From Micromonospora cabrerizensis (lineage in GTDB: Bacteria; Actinomycetota; Actinomycetes; Mycobacteriales; Micromonosporaceae): DNA of 64,000 bases. The stretch is from positions 62,001 to 126,000 of the forward strand of contig NZ_JAKKFI010000051.1 in assembly GCF_022230955.1 (NCBI RefSeq), written 5' to 3'. The notes beneath the pieces were generated by a model. The model was given only the letters and a program-made list of their open reading frames with translations. It made no database searches and had not been told where the DNA came from. Positions 34,381-44,401 of this stretch are shown here, piece after piece; the first letter of the stretch is position 1, and each line of letters begins with the position of its first letter. The position numbers were made by a program, and so were the translations under genes.

Positions 34381-36555
34381 TCACGGCGTGAGAATCAGCT
34401 GTCCGAGTTCCTGGGTGCATCGGGTGAGCGCGACGTAGAGGCCGTTCCATCCGCGCGGTTCGGCGGCGATGCCCTGGGGGTCGACGAGTAGCGTCGCGTC
34501 CCACTCCAGTCCCTTGGACTGGGTCGCGGTGAGCACTGGCACATCACCCAGCACGGCCAAAAGCGCGGCGATGTGGGCGGCGGGGGCGATGACGCCGACC
34601 ATGCCGCCCTGCCACCGTTGCTGTAGCTGTCGCACAGCTTCGACGGCGGCGCCGGCAAGCTCGGCGGGCGTGATCGTGCGCTCCCAGGGTGCGATGCCGG
34701 AGGTGCGTACCGCCCGCGGTGGCGCGTTGTGGCTGCCAGCGTTCCGCAGGACCGGTCCGGTGAGGTCCATGACCTCACGGGGGGTCCGGTAGCAGATGGT
34801 CAGTTCCGCCGCGGTCCAGCGGTCCCCGAAAGCAGCGCGCACCGCCTGTGCCCAGCTGGTGTGCCGGTGCGCCGCCTCCGCCTGGTCGATGTCGCCCACG
34901 GCGGTGATGGAGCGACTGGGGCAGCGCCGCAGGACCATGTGCCACTGCATCTCGGACAGTTCCTGTGCCTCGTCGATGACGACGTGCCCGTACACCCAGC
35001 CGCGCTGCCGGAGAGCGTGGTCGGCGACGAACTCGCCCTGTGGTCGCGGGGCTTCGTCCTCGCCGAGCAGGTCGGCGAGGGCGTCGAGCAGAGGGATGTC
35101 GCTCGATGCCCACGCGGCGGGTTCGGCCGCGACGGCGGTGATCTCCTCCGGGGACAGGTGCGGGGCGACCCGGGCCAGCAGGGCGCGGTCGGTCAGGAGG
35201 TCACTCAGCAGGGTTTCGGCGTCGAGGGTGGGCCACCATGCCTCGACGAACCGGGCGATGGTGGCGTTCCCGGCGATACGGGTACGCAGGTCTTCGATCT
35301 CCTCCTCGGAGAGCAGTCCGTTGACATCACTTCCGGTCGACGTCCGGACGGAGTGCCCGTCATGCCCCATGCCCTTGTCGACGCGGGCGAGGATGTCCTC
35401 GAAGCCCTCCTCCATCTCGTTCATCAGCGTCTCGCGCTGCTCGGCGACGGCGTCGGCGAGGAGGTGGTGCACCTGCTCGGCGAACACGGCGCGGGCGCGG
35501 TGGTAGGGGCGTCCCTGCACCGCCGAGGCGAGCGCCTGCGCCACTGTTGCGGCGTCGATGACGTAGAAATCGCCCTCCCAGCGCAGCTTCAGCTCGCGGG
35601 CCCGGGGGAGCAGCGACGCGACGTAGCCTTCGAGCGCGGGCTGCCAGAGGGCGCGGCCCTTGATCTCGGCGAGAAGCCGGCTCTCCTCGCGGCCCACCCG
35701 GATGTCGGCCAGCAGGGTGTCGCAGGTCGCCGAGACGACGGCGGTCTCACCGAGCGCGGGCAGCACCTGGCCGATGTACTGGAGGAAACGCGGCGAGGGG
35801 CCGAGGACCAGGACCGCCTGCTCGGCCATCTTCCGGTGCGTGAACAGCAGGTAGGCGACGCGGTGCAGCGCGACCACGGTCTTGCCGGTGCCGGGACCAC
35901 CCTGAACGATCAGTGGGCCGGTGGCCCTCGCCCGGATGATGTCGTCCTGTTCGCGTTGCAGCGTGGAGATCGCCGTCGCCATGACACCGGTGCGCCGCTG
36001 GTCGAGGGCGGCCAGGAGGGCGCCTTCACCGACGAGTTCCGCCGTCATCGTCCCGTCCAGCGGCTCGTCGTCCACCCCGACGACGGTCGATCCCGTCGTG
36101 CGAATGTGACGTCGGCGTACCTGACCTTGTGGGTCGATCGCGGTCGCGGTGTAGAAGGGCCGGGCTGCGGGAGCGCGCCAATCCACCAGCAGTGGCTCAC
36201 TGTCCTCGGCATCGTTGCGGAGACCGACCCGGCCCACGTGTCGCACGGTGCCGTCAAGGCCGTCGAGGCGGCCGAAGACCAGCCCTTCCCGAGCCCGCTG
36301 CAGCTCTTCGTGCTGCTGGCGGAGTATGCGCTGCCGGGAGTGCTCCACCGCGTCCATGGCCTCCGACGAAAGCTCGACCTGCAGGTGCTCGGTCAGCCTG
36401 TCGCGCCGGGCCGTGGCCACGTCGAGAAAGGCCTGCTCCTCGGCGACCGCGGATCGGCGCGCGGCGCCCTCTGGAGTGGAGGTCGACGGTTCGCCGTCCG
36501 GTGTCACTCCGCCCCCGTCAGCAGTGCCGTTGTGCAGAGCAGAATTCCGGCGCAT
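34381..36555 (-). CDS. HelD-like RNA polymerase-associated SF1 ATPase
   Basis: The 724-residue protein belongs to the HelD/UvrD-like group. The N-terminal part ('EGLVFGRLDGLDG', 'LVDWRAPAARPFY') is typical of HelD rather than UvrD. The P-loop is GGPGTGKT, Walker B is VIDEAQ with GDIDQAEA following, and helicase motifs V and VI appear as 'ATQSKGLEWD' and 'YVALTRCTQEL'. HelD proteins remove RNA polymerase from DNA and recycle it; the HelR branch gives rifamycin tolerance. ATG 36555 has AAGGA eight bases upstream. I saw no rifamycin-associated inverted repeat (GGGGCTTGC with GCAAGCCCC) upstream. Confidence 0.87.
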   Translation of the reverse strand: MRRNSALHNGTADGGGVTPDGEPSTSTPEGAARRSAVAEEQAFLDVATARRDRLTEHLQVELSSEAMDAVEHSRQRILRQQHEELQRAREGLVFGRLDGLDGTVRHVGRVGLRNDAEDSEPLLVDWRAPAARPFYTATAIDPQGQVRRRHIRTTGSTVVGVDDEPLDGTMTAELVGEGALLAALDQRRTGVMATAISTLQREQDDIIRARATGPLIVQGGPGTGKTVVALHRVAYLLFTHRKMAEQAVLVLGPSPRFLQYIGQVLPALGETAVVSATCDTLLADIRVGREESRLLAEIKGRALWQPALEGYVASLLPRARELKLRWEGDFYVIDAATVAQALASAVQGRPYHRARAVFAEQVHHLLADAVAEQRETLMNEMEEGFEDILARVDKGMGHDGHSVRTSTGSDVNGLLSEEEIEDLRTRIAGNATIARFVEAWWPTLDAETLLSDLLTDRALLARVAPHLSPEEITAVAAEPAAWASSDIPLLDALADLLGEDEAPRPQGEFVADHALRQRGWVYGHVVIDEAQELSEMQWHMVLRRCPSRSITAVGDIDQAEAAHRHTSWAQAVRAAFGDRWTAAELTICYRTPREVMDLTGPVLRNAGSHNAPPRAVRTSGIAPWERTITPAELAGAAVEAVRQLQQRWQGGMVGVIAPAAHIAALLAVLGDVPVLTATQSKGLEWDATLLVDPQGIAAEPRGWNGLYVALTRCTQELGQLILTP

Positions 36556-36778
36556 TCGCAAATCCTTGTATGGGTGTTCCCCTCGGCCCGGATGGGCCGC
36601 AGTGCATTCCGGCGGCAAGCATAGGGAACGTTTCTCTGATCGGCCAGGAACTCCGTCGGCAGAGATCGGAATCTCAATGCCTTGCAGTTCCGGGTCGCTT
36701 GTGACCTCACCCAATGGTGATTTGCTATTGACAGTTCTGTCGCTATCTGATCTGCGGCTGCATTCGACAGTGCCCGCG

Positions 36779-38626
36779 CTACCGGCGACGCCGGGCGTCG
36801 GCCTCCTCGTCGAGGAGGTCATTGAGTGTCAGCGCTGAGTTGATCAACGAAAGGTGACTGAAGGCCTGCGGATAGTTGCCGATCTGCTCCCCGGTCGCGG
36901 CGATCTCCTCGGCGTAGAGGCCAAGATGATTGCTGAAGGTGAACATCTTCTCGAACGTGAGTCGGGCGTCGTCCAGTCGCCCGGAACGGGCCAGCGCCTC
37001 GACGTACCAGAAGGTGCACATGTTGAAGGTGCCCTCGTGACCGGGAAGACCGTCGGGTGAGTGGACCGGGTCGTACCGGTGGACCAGGCTGTCGGAGACC
37101 AGTTCACGCTCGATCGCGTGCAAGGTGGACTGCCACAGCGGGTCGCTCGGCGTGACGAAACCGACTGCCGGCATGGCGAGCAGCGCCGCGTCCAGCACGG
37201 TCTCGTCGTACGCCTGCACGAAGGTGCCGAGCGTCCGGTTGTACCCGCGGGCCATGACCTGGTCGTAGATGCGGTTGCGCTGCTCGGTCCAGCAGGTCAT
37301 GTCCCCGGGGCGACCGGTACGGGTGGCCAGCCGGATCGCCCGGTCCAGCGCGACCCACGACATCACCCGGCCGAAGGTGTAGTTGCGCGGGTGGTGGCGG
37401 CTCTCCCAGATGCCGGCGTCGGGCTGGTCCCAGTTGTGGCAGAGCCAGTCCACGAGCCGGACCGTGCTCTTCCACACCTGGTGCGAGACGCGGATGCCCT
37501 GCTCGTCGGCGAGGTGCATGGCGTAGAGCGCCTCGCCGTGGATGTCGAGCTGGATCTGGTCGGCGGCGCCGTTGCCGATCCGTACCGGCCGGGAGCCGCG
37601 GTAGCCCTCCAGATGGTCCAGCACCTCCTCGTGCAGGTCGGAGGAGCCGTCCACGCGGTACATGATCTTCAGTGGGTCCTGGTGGTCGCCGGCCTCGCGG
37701 ATCCGCTCGTCCAGCCAGTTCATGTACCGGCTGACCTCCTCGGTGAAGCCGAGGCCGAGCAGCGCGTGCACCGAGAACGACGTGTCCCGCACCCAGGTGT
37801 AGCGGTAGTCCCAGTTGCGGGTGCCGCCGACCAGTTCGGGCAGCGCGGCGGTCGGCGCGGCGATCATCGCGCCGGTCGGCGCGTACGTCATGAGTTTCAG
37901 CGTGATCGCGGAGCGCTCGACCATCTCCCGCCAGCGGCCGGTGTAGCGGGAGCGTTCGAGCCAGCGCCGCCAGTAGTCCCGGGTCCACTCGAACATGCCC
38001 TGGACCTCGTCCGGCGAGATGATCCGCGGCTCGGTGCCGGCAGTCTCCAGGACCACGCCGCCGGTGTCACCCTCGTTCAGCGTGCCGTACGCGACCAGGT
38101 CGTTGCCCTCGAGGTGGACGTCACCCTGTTCGGAGATCAACCGCCGCACGGGGTCGACCGGGTTGAACGTCAGCGTCGCCGACCGGCTGCGGAAGACGTA
38201 CCCGTTGCGGTGGCGTTCCAGCTGATGCTCTTCGCGGGCGTAGTCGAACCGCGGCCGGCACTCCACCCGGAAGCGCATGCTGCCCCGGACCATGTTGACG
38301 AGGCGGACCAGGCGGTGCGCGTCGGTGACCCGCTCGCCGGTGACCGGCATGAAGTCCATCACCTCGGCCACGCCGTCGGCGCTGATGAACCGGGTGATCA
38401 GGATGGGTGTGCCAGGGAGGTAGAGCTGTTTGGTGACGTACCGCGTGTCGTGCGGCGCGATCTGGAAGTAGCCGCCCTTCTCCTTGTCCAGCAGCGCGGC
38501 GAAGATGCTCGGCGAGTCGAACCGCGGCGCGCAGAACCAGTCGACCGTCCCGTCACACGTCACCAGCGCTGCGGTCTGCAGGTCGCCGATGAGCCCGTGA
38601 TCCTCGATCGCCGGATAGCTGTCCAC
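36779..38626 (-). CDS. GH15 family glucosidase/trehalase
   Basis: This 615-residue cytoplasmic-looking protein (no signal peptide) is a full-length GH15-family member. Its N-terminal beta domain begins 'YPAIEDHGLIGDLQTAALV' with 'GTVDWFCAPRFDSPSIFAALLD'. The (alpha/alpha)6-barrel holds 'GGTRNWDYRYTWVRDTSFSVH', 'GIWESRHHPRNYTFGRVMSW' (likely catalytic acid Glu) and 'GHEGTFNMCTFWYVEAL' (likely base). In mycobacteria and relatives this type cleaves trehalose or isomaltose-type glucosides. The start is GTG 38626 with GGGGAGAG upstream. The 223 bp to the next gene on the same strand suggest separate transcription. Confidence 0.9.
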   Translation of the reverse strand: MDSYPAIEDHGLIGDLQTAALVTCDGTVDWFCAPRFDSPSIFAALLDKEKGGYFQIAPHDTRYVTKQLYLPGTPILITRFISADGVAEVMDFMPVTGERVTDAHRLVRLVNMVRGSMRFRVECRPRFDYAREEHQLERHRNGYVFRSRSATLTFNPVDPVRRLISEQGDVHLEGNDLVAYGTLNEGDTGGVVLETAGTEPRIISPDEVQGMFEWTRDYWRRWLERSRYTGRWREMVERSAITLKLMTYAPTGAMIAAPTAALPELVGGTRNWDYRYTWVRDTSFSVHALLGLGFTEEVSRYMNWLDERIREAGDHQDPLKIMYRVDGSSDLHEEVLDHLEGYRGSRPVRIGNGAADQIQLDIHGEALYAMHLADEQGIRVSHQVWKSTVRLVDWLCHNWDQPDAGIWESRHHPRNYTFGRVMSWVALDRAIRLATRTGRPGDMTCWTEQRNRIYDQVMARGYNRTLGTFVQAYDETVLDAALLAMPAVGFVTPSDPLWQSTLHAIERELVSDSLVHRYDPVHSPDGLPGHEGTFNMCTFWYVEALARSGRLDDARLTFEKMFTFSNHLGLYAEEIAATGEQIGNYPQAFSHLSLINSALTLNDLLDEEADARRRR

Positions 38627-39062
38627 GTCTCTCCCCGGTTCGGCTGCGTCCTGCGCATCGAACCTAGGGAAAGAATTGTGGGGTCAGGCGAGATTCACGT
38701 TCGGCCACCCGGTCGCGTGGCCCGAGGTGCCTCGACCGCCCGGCCGGGTGCCTCGCTGACCGACCCCTGGCCGGATCCCACCGCCGGTCGCGCTAGCGGG
38801 AGCGGCGCGGCCACCGTCGGGCGACATTCTGCGCTCCGCGCGGGGGTACGCCGAGAAGCAGCCCTGCCCCGGTTGAAGCGGTAGCTCGCGGCCATCGTGC
38901 AGCCCTGGGTCGAGGAACCCGTCGACGTCGAATCGGGATCCTGGTTCGTCAGCTCCGCGCAGGTAGCTGCCTGAGCCAGGTCATCGAAGCCAGACAAGGA
39001 CGGACGGATGGCGGTGCCCGCGCGGCCAGGAGGCCTGGACCGGCCCGCGTACTGTTCCCGCC
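38627..39062. other. Intergenic region between divergent genes
   Basis: This 436-bp stretch separates the GH15 gene (-) and a membrane protein gene (+). A 100-codon - strand frame (38695-38997) exists, but has no recognisable similarity or Shine-Dalgarno. TACTGT at 39049-39054 could be the -10 box of the gene starting at 39063. Confidence 0.5.
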
Positions 39063-40019
39063 GTGCCGGACGAACCGAAACCCATTCGCCTTCGCTGGGC
39101 GTTTGTGGGGCCGCCCCTCGCGGCGGCCCTCATGCTGGGCCTGATCGCCACGCTCGGCGCGCTGAAGGGCAGTGACACGGCGCTGTGGCTGCGGCCGGCC
39201 GTGCTGGCGCCGGGCGGCCCGTTGGTCCTGCTCTGGTGGCAGGTGGTGGTGCGGCCCCGGCATCGCTGGTGGGCATTTGCCGCCGCCCTCGGGGTGACGA
39301 TCGGTGCCTACCTTGCGCTCCATCGGCTGATTCTGGCCGGGCTCCCGTTTCCGTGGGACGGTGTGGTCAGCTTCGCGGTCGCCGGATGGTTGGGCGCCGT
39401 CGCCTACGTGGCCGTCACCCAGCGGCCCACAGTGCCGTTCTCCCACGTCAAGGCCGCCGAACGCAGCAAGGTCGAGCCAGGTGAGGTGTACGAGGCGCGG
39501 TTCGGCTTCACCCGCAAGGACCTGCTGCTGGTGCCCGTCAGTGCGGTCCTTGTCGCCGTCGGGGTCCTGATTCTCCGTGACGATCCTGTCCCGGGCTTCG
39601 CTGCCGCAGTCTCTGGCGGCGGGTTGCTGCTGATGCGGCTCGCCGCTGTCCTCAGCGGCCGTGTCGCGCTGCGCGTCGACGCGGCCGGGATCACACTCGG
39701 CCACGTACCTCCCTGGCCGGCCTCGCAGACCGCGGTGGTGCCGTGGTCCGACATCGAGGCTGTCGTACTGTGGACGCAACACGCCGGCCTGGCCACGGTT
39801 CCCTACCTCGGCCTGCAGCGCCGCCCCGGCCTGCCGCCGCTGCCCGGCTCGGCGCGTTCGCGCGGCCTGCGCCGGATGAACCAGATCGCCGTTGCGCACA
39901 TTCCCCCGGCCGTACTGGCCGACAGCCGGCCGACCACCTTCTGGCGGCTGCACCGTCCGAGCCTCACGGCGACGGTCCACCACTTCGCCCCTGCGGTGGA
40001 GATTGTCGAGGTGGACTGA
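39063..40019 (+). CDS. Hypothetical membrane protein with PH-like tail
   Basis: This 318-residue protein has about six hydrophobic helices: 12-32, 45-60, 68-92, 97-115 and a pair at about 155-200. A soluble C-terminal part follows, with 'LRVDAAGITLGHVPPWP' and 'VVPWSDIEAVVLW', a pattern like bacterial PH-type domains of membrane proteins. No specific function can be given. The GTG start lies 8 bases after a TACTGT that could serve as a -10 box, so the message may be leaderless. The 3' end faces the CHAT gene, with 56 bp between. Confidence 0.72.
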   Translation: MPDEPKPIRLRWAFVGPPLAAALMLGLIATLGALKGSDTALWLRPAVLAPGGPLVLLWWQVVVRPRHRWWAFAAALGVTIGAYLALHRLILAGLPFPWDGVVSFAVAGWLGAVAYVAVTQRPTVPFSHVKAAERSKVEPGEVYEARFGFTRKDLLLVPVSAVLVAVGVLILRDDPVPGFAAAVSGGGLLLMRLAAVLSGRVALRVDAAGITLGHVPPWPASQTAVVPWSDIEAVVLWTQHAGLATVPYLGLQRRPGLPPLPGSARSRGLRRMNQIAVAHIPPAVLADSRPTTFWRLHRPSLTATVHHFAPAVEIVEVD

Positions 40020-40075
40020 AGGCTCCGGCGTACGCGACGGAGGCCTGGGTTCGATCGGGGCTGGAGCCGCGACGG

Positions 40076-43000
40076 TCAGGTCGGCTCGGCCGTGGTCGGT
40101 AGGAGCGCGATCAGGTCGAGCACCTGACCGGCCTGGGTCGGCCCGCAGGCGTCGGTGAGGATCGCGGTGAACGCCTCGTCGCCGAGCCCGGCCCGCAGTT
40201 CGCGCAGGGCGTTCAGGTCGAGCGCCGCGTTCCTCGACCCGATCTGCCGGTCGATGGCCAGTGCCTCGACGATCAGCGGGATGCCCTCGGCGGGGCGGCC
40301 CTGTTTGACGCGCAGCTGACCGATCGCGACCTGGTCCAGCGCCACCTCCTCCCAGTTGCCCTGCTCGCGGTCGATCCGCAGGCAGGTCCGGTAGCACCGC
40401 TCGGCCAGGGCCTGGTCGCCGCGCAGGCCGGCCACCCGGCCCAGGTGGAAGGTGCTGTTGGAGACGCCCGAGCGGTTCCCCAGCCGTTCCTTGATCGTGA
40501 TGGAGCGGCGGTAGAACCTGTCCGCTCCGGCGAAGTCCTCCTGCTCCTCGCAGACCCGGCCGAGCTGGTGCAGGACGATGGCCTGGTTCTGCTCGTGGCG
40601 CAGCACGCGGTAGACCTCCAGCGCCTGCTCGTAGCGTGACCGGGCCTCGGCCAGCTGGCGGGTCTCCAGCGCCACCATGCCGAGGTCCTCGTGGCACTTG
40701 GCGATCCCCGCCCGGTAGCCGGCGGCAGCGCAGATCGGCAACGCCCGCAGGAGACACATCCGGGCGGTGCCGAACTCGCCCGCCTGGGCCGCGGCGATGG
40801 CCAGCAGGACGTACCCGCTGCCGAGCGGGGTGGGGTGGTCACCTGGAAACCGGAAACGAAGGTACGCCTCGACCCGCTCGGCCCGGTGCGCCGCCCGCGC
40901 CCGGCCGAGGTGCCGGACCAGCAGGTCGGCGAAGGCCGGCGCGCCCAGTTCCAGCCGCTGCACGGCCAGCCACTCCAGGGCCGACTGGTGCGGCGGCCCG
41001 TCGTCGCCGCCCATCGACTTCAGGGTGTGTGGCACCGCCTCGGCAGCCCGCCCGAGGACGGTCCGGACGTGGCCGATCAGCTCGTCGCAGCGGCGTAGCA
41101 GCGGGTCCTCGCCGAGGGCCGCGACGATCATCCGGGCGCGGGTGAAGCAACTCTCGGCGAATTCGAGGTCACCCAGGTCGCGGGAGAGGTGACCGAGCAG
41201 CAGCGTGCACTCCGCGATGCGGCCGTTGCTGCCGACCTCCTCGAAGATCTTCAGGGCGGCCCGGACCCGGGACTCGGCGGTGTCGTACGCGAAGCGGGCG
41301 AGGGCGATCCTCCCGAGCATCACCAGCCCGCTGCCCTGCTCGACCCGGACGCCCATCCGCTCGTAGGTGGCGATCGACACCTGGATGCACTGCTCCGCCT
41401 TCACGAAGTCCCGGGATTCGAAGGCGAGCATCCCGATCTGGTGGTGGCTCGCCGCGATCCCGTCCAGGTCGTCGAGGTCGCGGGCGATCGCCAGCTCTTC
41501 CAGGTAACGCGCCATGGCCAGCTCGGCGTCGCCGTCGCCCCGGGCGATGCCGGCGAGCTGGTGCAGGGTTCTGGAGACAGCCCCGCGGTCGCCGAGCCGG
41601 CTCAGGATCGTCAACGCCTCCTGGTACAGCCGGTCCGCGGTCGCCCGGTCGCCCCGGTTGTCGGCGACCAGGCCCAGCTGGTGCAGCAGCTTGCCGACCC
41701 CACTGTCGTCGCCGAGGTCCCGGTAGACGGCCAGCGCCGCCTGGTAGCGCTCCGTCGCCTGCGGGTACTCGCCCCGGTTGAGGTGAACGTCGCCGAGTCC
41801 CTTGAGGAAACTCGCCGCCCGTGCCGAGCCCGGGGGTGCCATCGGCAGAAGCTCCCGCCAGATCTTCTCCTCCCAGGCCCAGTGCCCGGCCGCGTGCAGC
41901 TCCTGGCAGGCCAGCTCCGAGTAGGTGATGACCTCGTCGGTGTCACCCGCCGCCAGGTGGTGGTATCGCGCCTCGACGACCTGCCGGATGAAGTCGTGCT
42001 GGTCTGCGGTGGTCCGGGCCCGCCAGCCCCAGTAACGGCCCGCCCGGCGGTGTGACTCGGTGACCGCGTCGCGGCCGGCGATCCGCAGCAGGCTCGTCGC
42101 CGTCCACCGGTGCACCAGGTGGCCGCCGGTCACCGGGGCAAGCAGCCCCAGGTGCGACAGCATCTCGACCGCCTCGTCCAGCCCCGCCGACTCCGGCGGC
42201 GGGTCGTCGCCGTCCGCCGGGTCGGCGAGTTGCCAGGAGAGCCCGGCCCGGTCCACCGGGGTGCGGTACCCCGCCGCGCCGAGCAGCAGCCGGCGGGCCG
42301 CCGGGACGGTGTCCAGGCGGGCGAGCAGCCGGGGCAGCAACACGTCCTCGGCGGCCAGTGCGCCGGCCTCGGCCAGCGGCGTGCCGATCCCGGTCGGCCC
42401 GGCGTCGGGGCTGCCGCCGCCCGCCGTCAGCCGGCTGGTCACCTCGTCGGCTCGGGCGCTGCCGTCGCGCAGCAGGCCGTCGAGGTACTCCAGCGCGCGC
42501 GGGTGGCCGCCCAGCCGGTGCCACATCCGCTGCTGTTCCGCCGGTGCCAGCCGGCCGACGCCGGGCAGTCGCCAGAGCAGCTTGCGGGTCTCCTGCCAGT
42601 AGAGCGGGCCGAGGTGGTGGTGTTCGATGCCGGCGACCGGGAACGGGTGCCGGCTGGTCACGACCAGCTCGTGCCGGCTCGCCCAGTCGGCGAGGAACGC
42701 GGCCAGGTCCGCGTCGGCCAGCCGGTGCTCGGCGTCCAGGGCGTCCTCGGCGTTGTCGAGGACGAGCAGCAGCGGCGTGCCGCTGGTGTTACTCGCCGCG
42801 AGCCGTCGACGCCAGTCCTGGCCCGGCTCGGCGAGGGCGACGAGGAGTTGCCGCAGCGGGTCGTCCGGGGCGGTCGCCGACTGGGCGCACCGGATCCCCA
42901 CCTGGCGGCGCAGCTCGTCGAGGATCCCGTCGACAGTGGCGTCGCCGCTGGTCGCCACGACGATGCCGCCCGCGTCGTCAAACCGTTGGGCGAGTTCGGC

Positions 43001-44164
43001 GGCGAGGCTCGTCTTGCCGATTCCGCCGATGCCGTGCACGAGGACCCGTAGCTTGCCGCGGGACAGCCGGCGCAGGATCTCCCGCCGGCCGACGAAGTCC
43101 GTGGGCGCGCGTACGACGCCGTCGGCGACGACCGACTGGCCGGGCGACCCGGCGACGGCCGGGCCGTCCCGCCCGCCGGCCAACCGCAGCGCGGGGTCGG
43201 CGAGGAACAGCGTCGGCATCCACCACTCGGCCGAGGCCGGCGCCAGTTCCCGGCGTACGGCGGAGACCTCCGCCAGTAGTTCCGGCTCGCTGCGGGCGGC
43301 CAACCGCTCGTAGAGGCGGGCGCAGAACTCGATGGTGTACCCGTCGCTGACCGTCCCGTTCATCGCCAGGACCGCCGGTGCGCCGTGGGCCAGCAACGCG
43401 CCGGCCATCCCGGGCAGCTCCCGCTGACCCTGCCGGGCCGTCGAGCAACCGGCGAGCACGATCAACGGTACGGTCCGGCCCGGCGGCAGCACCTCGGTCA
43501 GGAACCGCGCGGCGTCCACCCGATCCTCCGCACCGGTGGGGGTCTCCAGCAGCAGCGCGCCGGGGCTCGCGTGGCAGGAGACGTGCAGGACGTGGAACGG
43601 CTCCTCGGTGAGAGCGGCCCGGATCGCGGCCGTGCTGCCCCACTCCAGGACGCGTACCCGCACTCCGTGCCGGTGCCCCGGTTCCACCGCGCCGAGGATC
43701 CGCCCGAGCTCCCGCTCGTGGTCCAGCAGCGGCTGGGTGGAGTCGTCCGGGCTCGCGATCGTCGCCAGCATCCGCAGTGGGCCCTCCACCCGGACTGCGG
43801 GCGCCGCCGTGTCGGGGCCGGTGCGGCACACGTCGACGTCGGGGTGCAGCGCCAGCGGCAGGTCGTCGCCGGGTGCCACCAGGGTTTCCCACGGCAGGTC
43901 GGCCAGGGCCGGATCGGTGACCTCGATGCCGAGCCGGTGCCGGCCGGGCCGGGCCAGCTCTGCGCGCAGGGTCGCGCCGGGAGAGTCGAGGAAGCGGTGG
44001 CCGAGCGCGGCGCCGACCTCGTACGACAGCTCCACCGAGGGGTCGCCGCGCAGCCGCCAGAGCAGGTCGGCGGTGCGTTGGTCGGCCCGGCCCACCGGGT
44101 GCCGCCACTGCTCGCCCCGGACAGCAATGACCACGTCGGTCGCGCTGACGGTCAACCGGATCAC
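40076..44164 (-). CDS. CHAT protease / NB-ARC / TPR conflict protein
   Basis: This 1362-residue protein starts with a CHAT (caspase-like) peptidase domain, residues 1-330. The His-Cys pair is visible as His198 in HVSCHASPG and Cys240 in IVLAGCST. An NB-ARC-type STAND ATPase follows (about 355-620) with P-loop GIGGIGKT (376-385 region) and Walker B LLLVLDNAED, then a winged-helix-like spacer. From about 740 to the end come many TPRs with the repeated 'LLHQLG...RG' and 'AIVLHQLGRVCEEQED' pattern. Such proteins are thought to sense a signal by the TPRs, oligomerise with ATP and cut a target, often in antiphage or cell-death systems. GTG 44164 has GGAG upstream and opens the conserved domain. It is divergent from a four-gene operon (44237-47909). 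Confidence 0.9.
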   Translation of the reverse strand: MIRLTVSATDVVIAVRGEQWRHPVGRADQRTADLLWRLRGDPSVELSYEVGAALGHRFLDSPGATLRAELARPGRHRLGIEVTDPALADLPWETLVAPGDDLPLALHPDVDVCRTGPDTAAPAVRVEGPLRMLATIASPDDSTQPLLDHERELGRILGAVEPGHRHGVRVRVLEWGSTAAIRAALTEEPFHVLHVSCHASPGALLLETPTGAEDRVDAARFLTEVLPPGRTVPLIVLAGCSTARQGQRELPGMAGALLAHGAPAVLAMNGTVSDGYTIEFCARLYERLAARSEPELLAEVSAVRRELAPASAEWWMPTLFLADPALRLAGGRDGPAVAGSPGQSVVADGVVRAPTDFVGRREILRRLSRGKLRVLVHGIGGIGKTSLAAELAQRFDDAGGIVVATSGDATVDGILDELRRQVGIRCAQSATAPDDPLRQLLVALAEPGQDWRRRLAASNTSGTPLLLVLDNAEDALDAEHRLADADLAAFLADWASRHELVVTSRHPFPVAGIEHHHLGPLYWQETRKLLWRLPGVGRLAPAEQQRMWHRLGGHPRALEYLDGLLRDGSARADEVTSRLTAGGGSPDAGPTGIGTPLAEAGALAAEDVLLPRLLARLDTVPAARRLLLGAAGYRTPVDRAGLSWQLADPADGDDPPPESAGLDEAVEMLSHLGLLAPVTGGHLVHRWTATSLLRIAGRDAVTESHRRAGRYWGWRARTTADQHDFIRQVVEARYHHLAAGDTDEVITYSELACQELHAAGHWAWEEKIWRELLPMAPPGSARAASFLKGLGDVHLNRGEYPQATERYQAALAVYRDLGDDSGVGKLLHQLGLVADNRGDRATADRLYQEALTILSRLGDRGAVSRTLHQLAGIARGDGDAELAMARYLEELAIARDLDDLDGIAASHHQIGMLAFESRDFVKAEQCIQVSIATYERMGVRVEQGSGLVMLGRIALARFAYDTAESRVRAALKIFEEVGSNGRIAECTLLLGHLSRDLGDLEFAESCFTRARMIVAALGEDPLLRRCDELIGHVRTVLGRAAEAVPHTLKSMGGDDGPPHQSALEWLAVQRLELGAPAFADLLVRHLGRARAAHRAERVEAYLRFRFPGDHPTPLGSGYVLLAIAAAQAGEFGTARMCLLRALPICAAAGYRAGIAKCHEDLGMVALETRQLAEARSRYEQALEVYRVLRHEQNQAIVLHQLGRVCEEQEDFAGADRFYRRSITIKERLGNRSGVSNSTFHLGRVAGLRGDQALAERCYRTCLRIDREQGNWEEVALDQVAIGQLRVKQGRPAEGIPLIVEALAIDRQIGSRNAALDLNALRELRAGLGDEAFTAILTDACGPTQAGQVLDLIALLPTTAEPT

Positions 44165-44236
44165 AGACGCTCCCTGCGGTCGCCGGCAGACGACCCGATG
44201 CCGGGGCGCGTTGCCGGGCTGACCGATACTGTATCC

Positions 44237-44401
44237 ATGGCTGACAATCCCGAGGAGATTGCGCAGGTCAATGCCGTGCGGATCAACGATGTTGGCGAGT
44301 TGGAGTTCTTCGACGGCCAGCACTGGGTGCCGTACACCGATCTGCCCGACGACGAGACCGGCCCGCTGGGTGTCGTCTTCCGTCGCGACGACGGCCAGTG
44401 A
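44237..44401 (+). CDS. 54-residue conserved-looking small protein
   Basis: This short gene encodes a 54-residue acidic protein with the core 'ELEFFDGQHWVPYTDLPDDE'. I do not recognise a family. It begins the operon opposite the CHAT gene, only 72 bp from its start, and its stop overlaps the next start (GTGA), so it is almost certainly translated. TACTGT at 44227-44232 could be a -10 box. With the ATG five bases further, the message would be leaderless. The position suggests a partner, substrate or inhibitor of the divergent CHAT protein, but this is inference. Confidence 0.72.
   Translation: MADNPEEIAQVNAVRINDVGELEFFDGQHWVPYTDLPDDETGPLGVVFRRDDGQ

Noticed and set aside
36556..36780. Search for a rifamycin-associated element upstream of the HelD-like gene
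   Set aside because: Only scattered GCAAGC and CTTGC halves are present; they do not form the GGGGCTTGC/GCAAGCCCC inverted repeat of HelR-type genes.
38695..38997. 100-codon - strand frame between GH15 and the membrane protein gene
   Set aside because: No recognisable domain or ribosome site; the second half is Arg/Pro/Ala low complexity typical of a chance frame.
40040..40075. GGTTCGATC, similar to a tRNA T-loop
   Set aside because: No acceptor, D or anticodon stems can be built around it.
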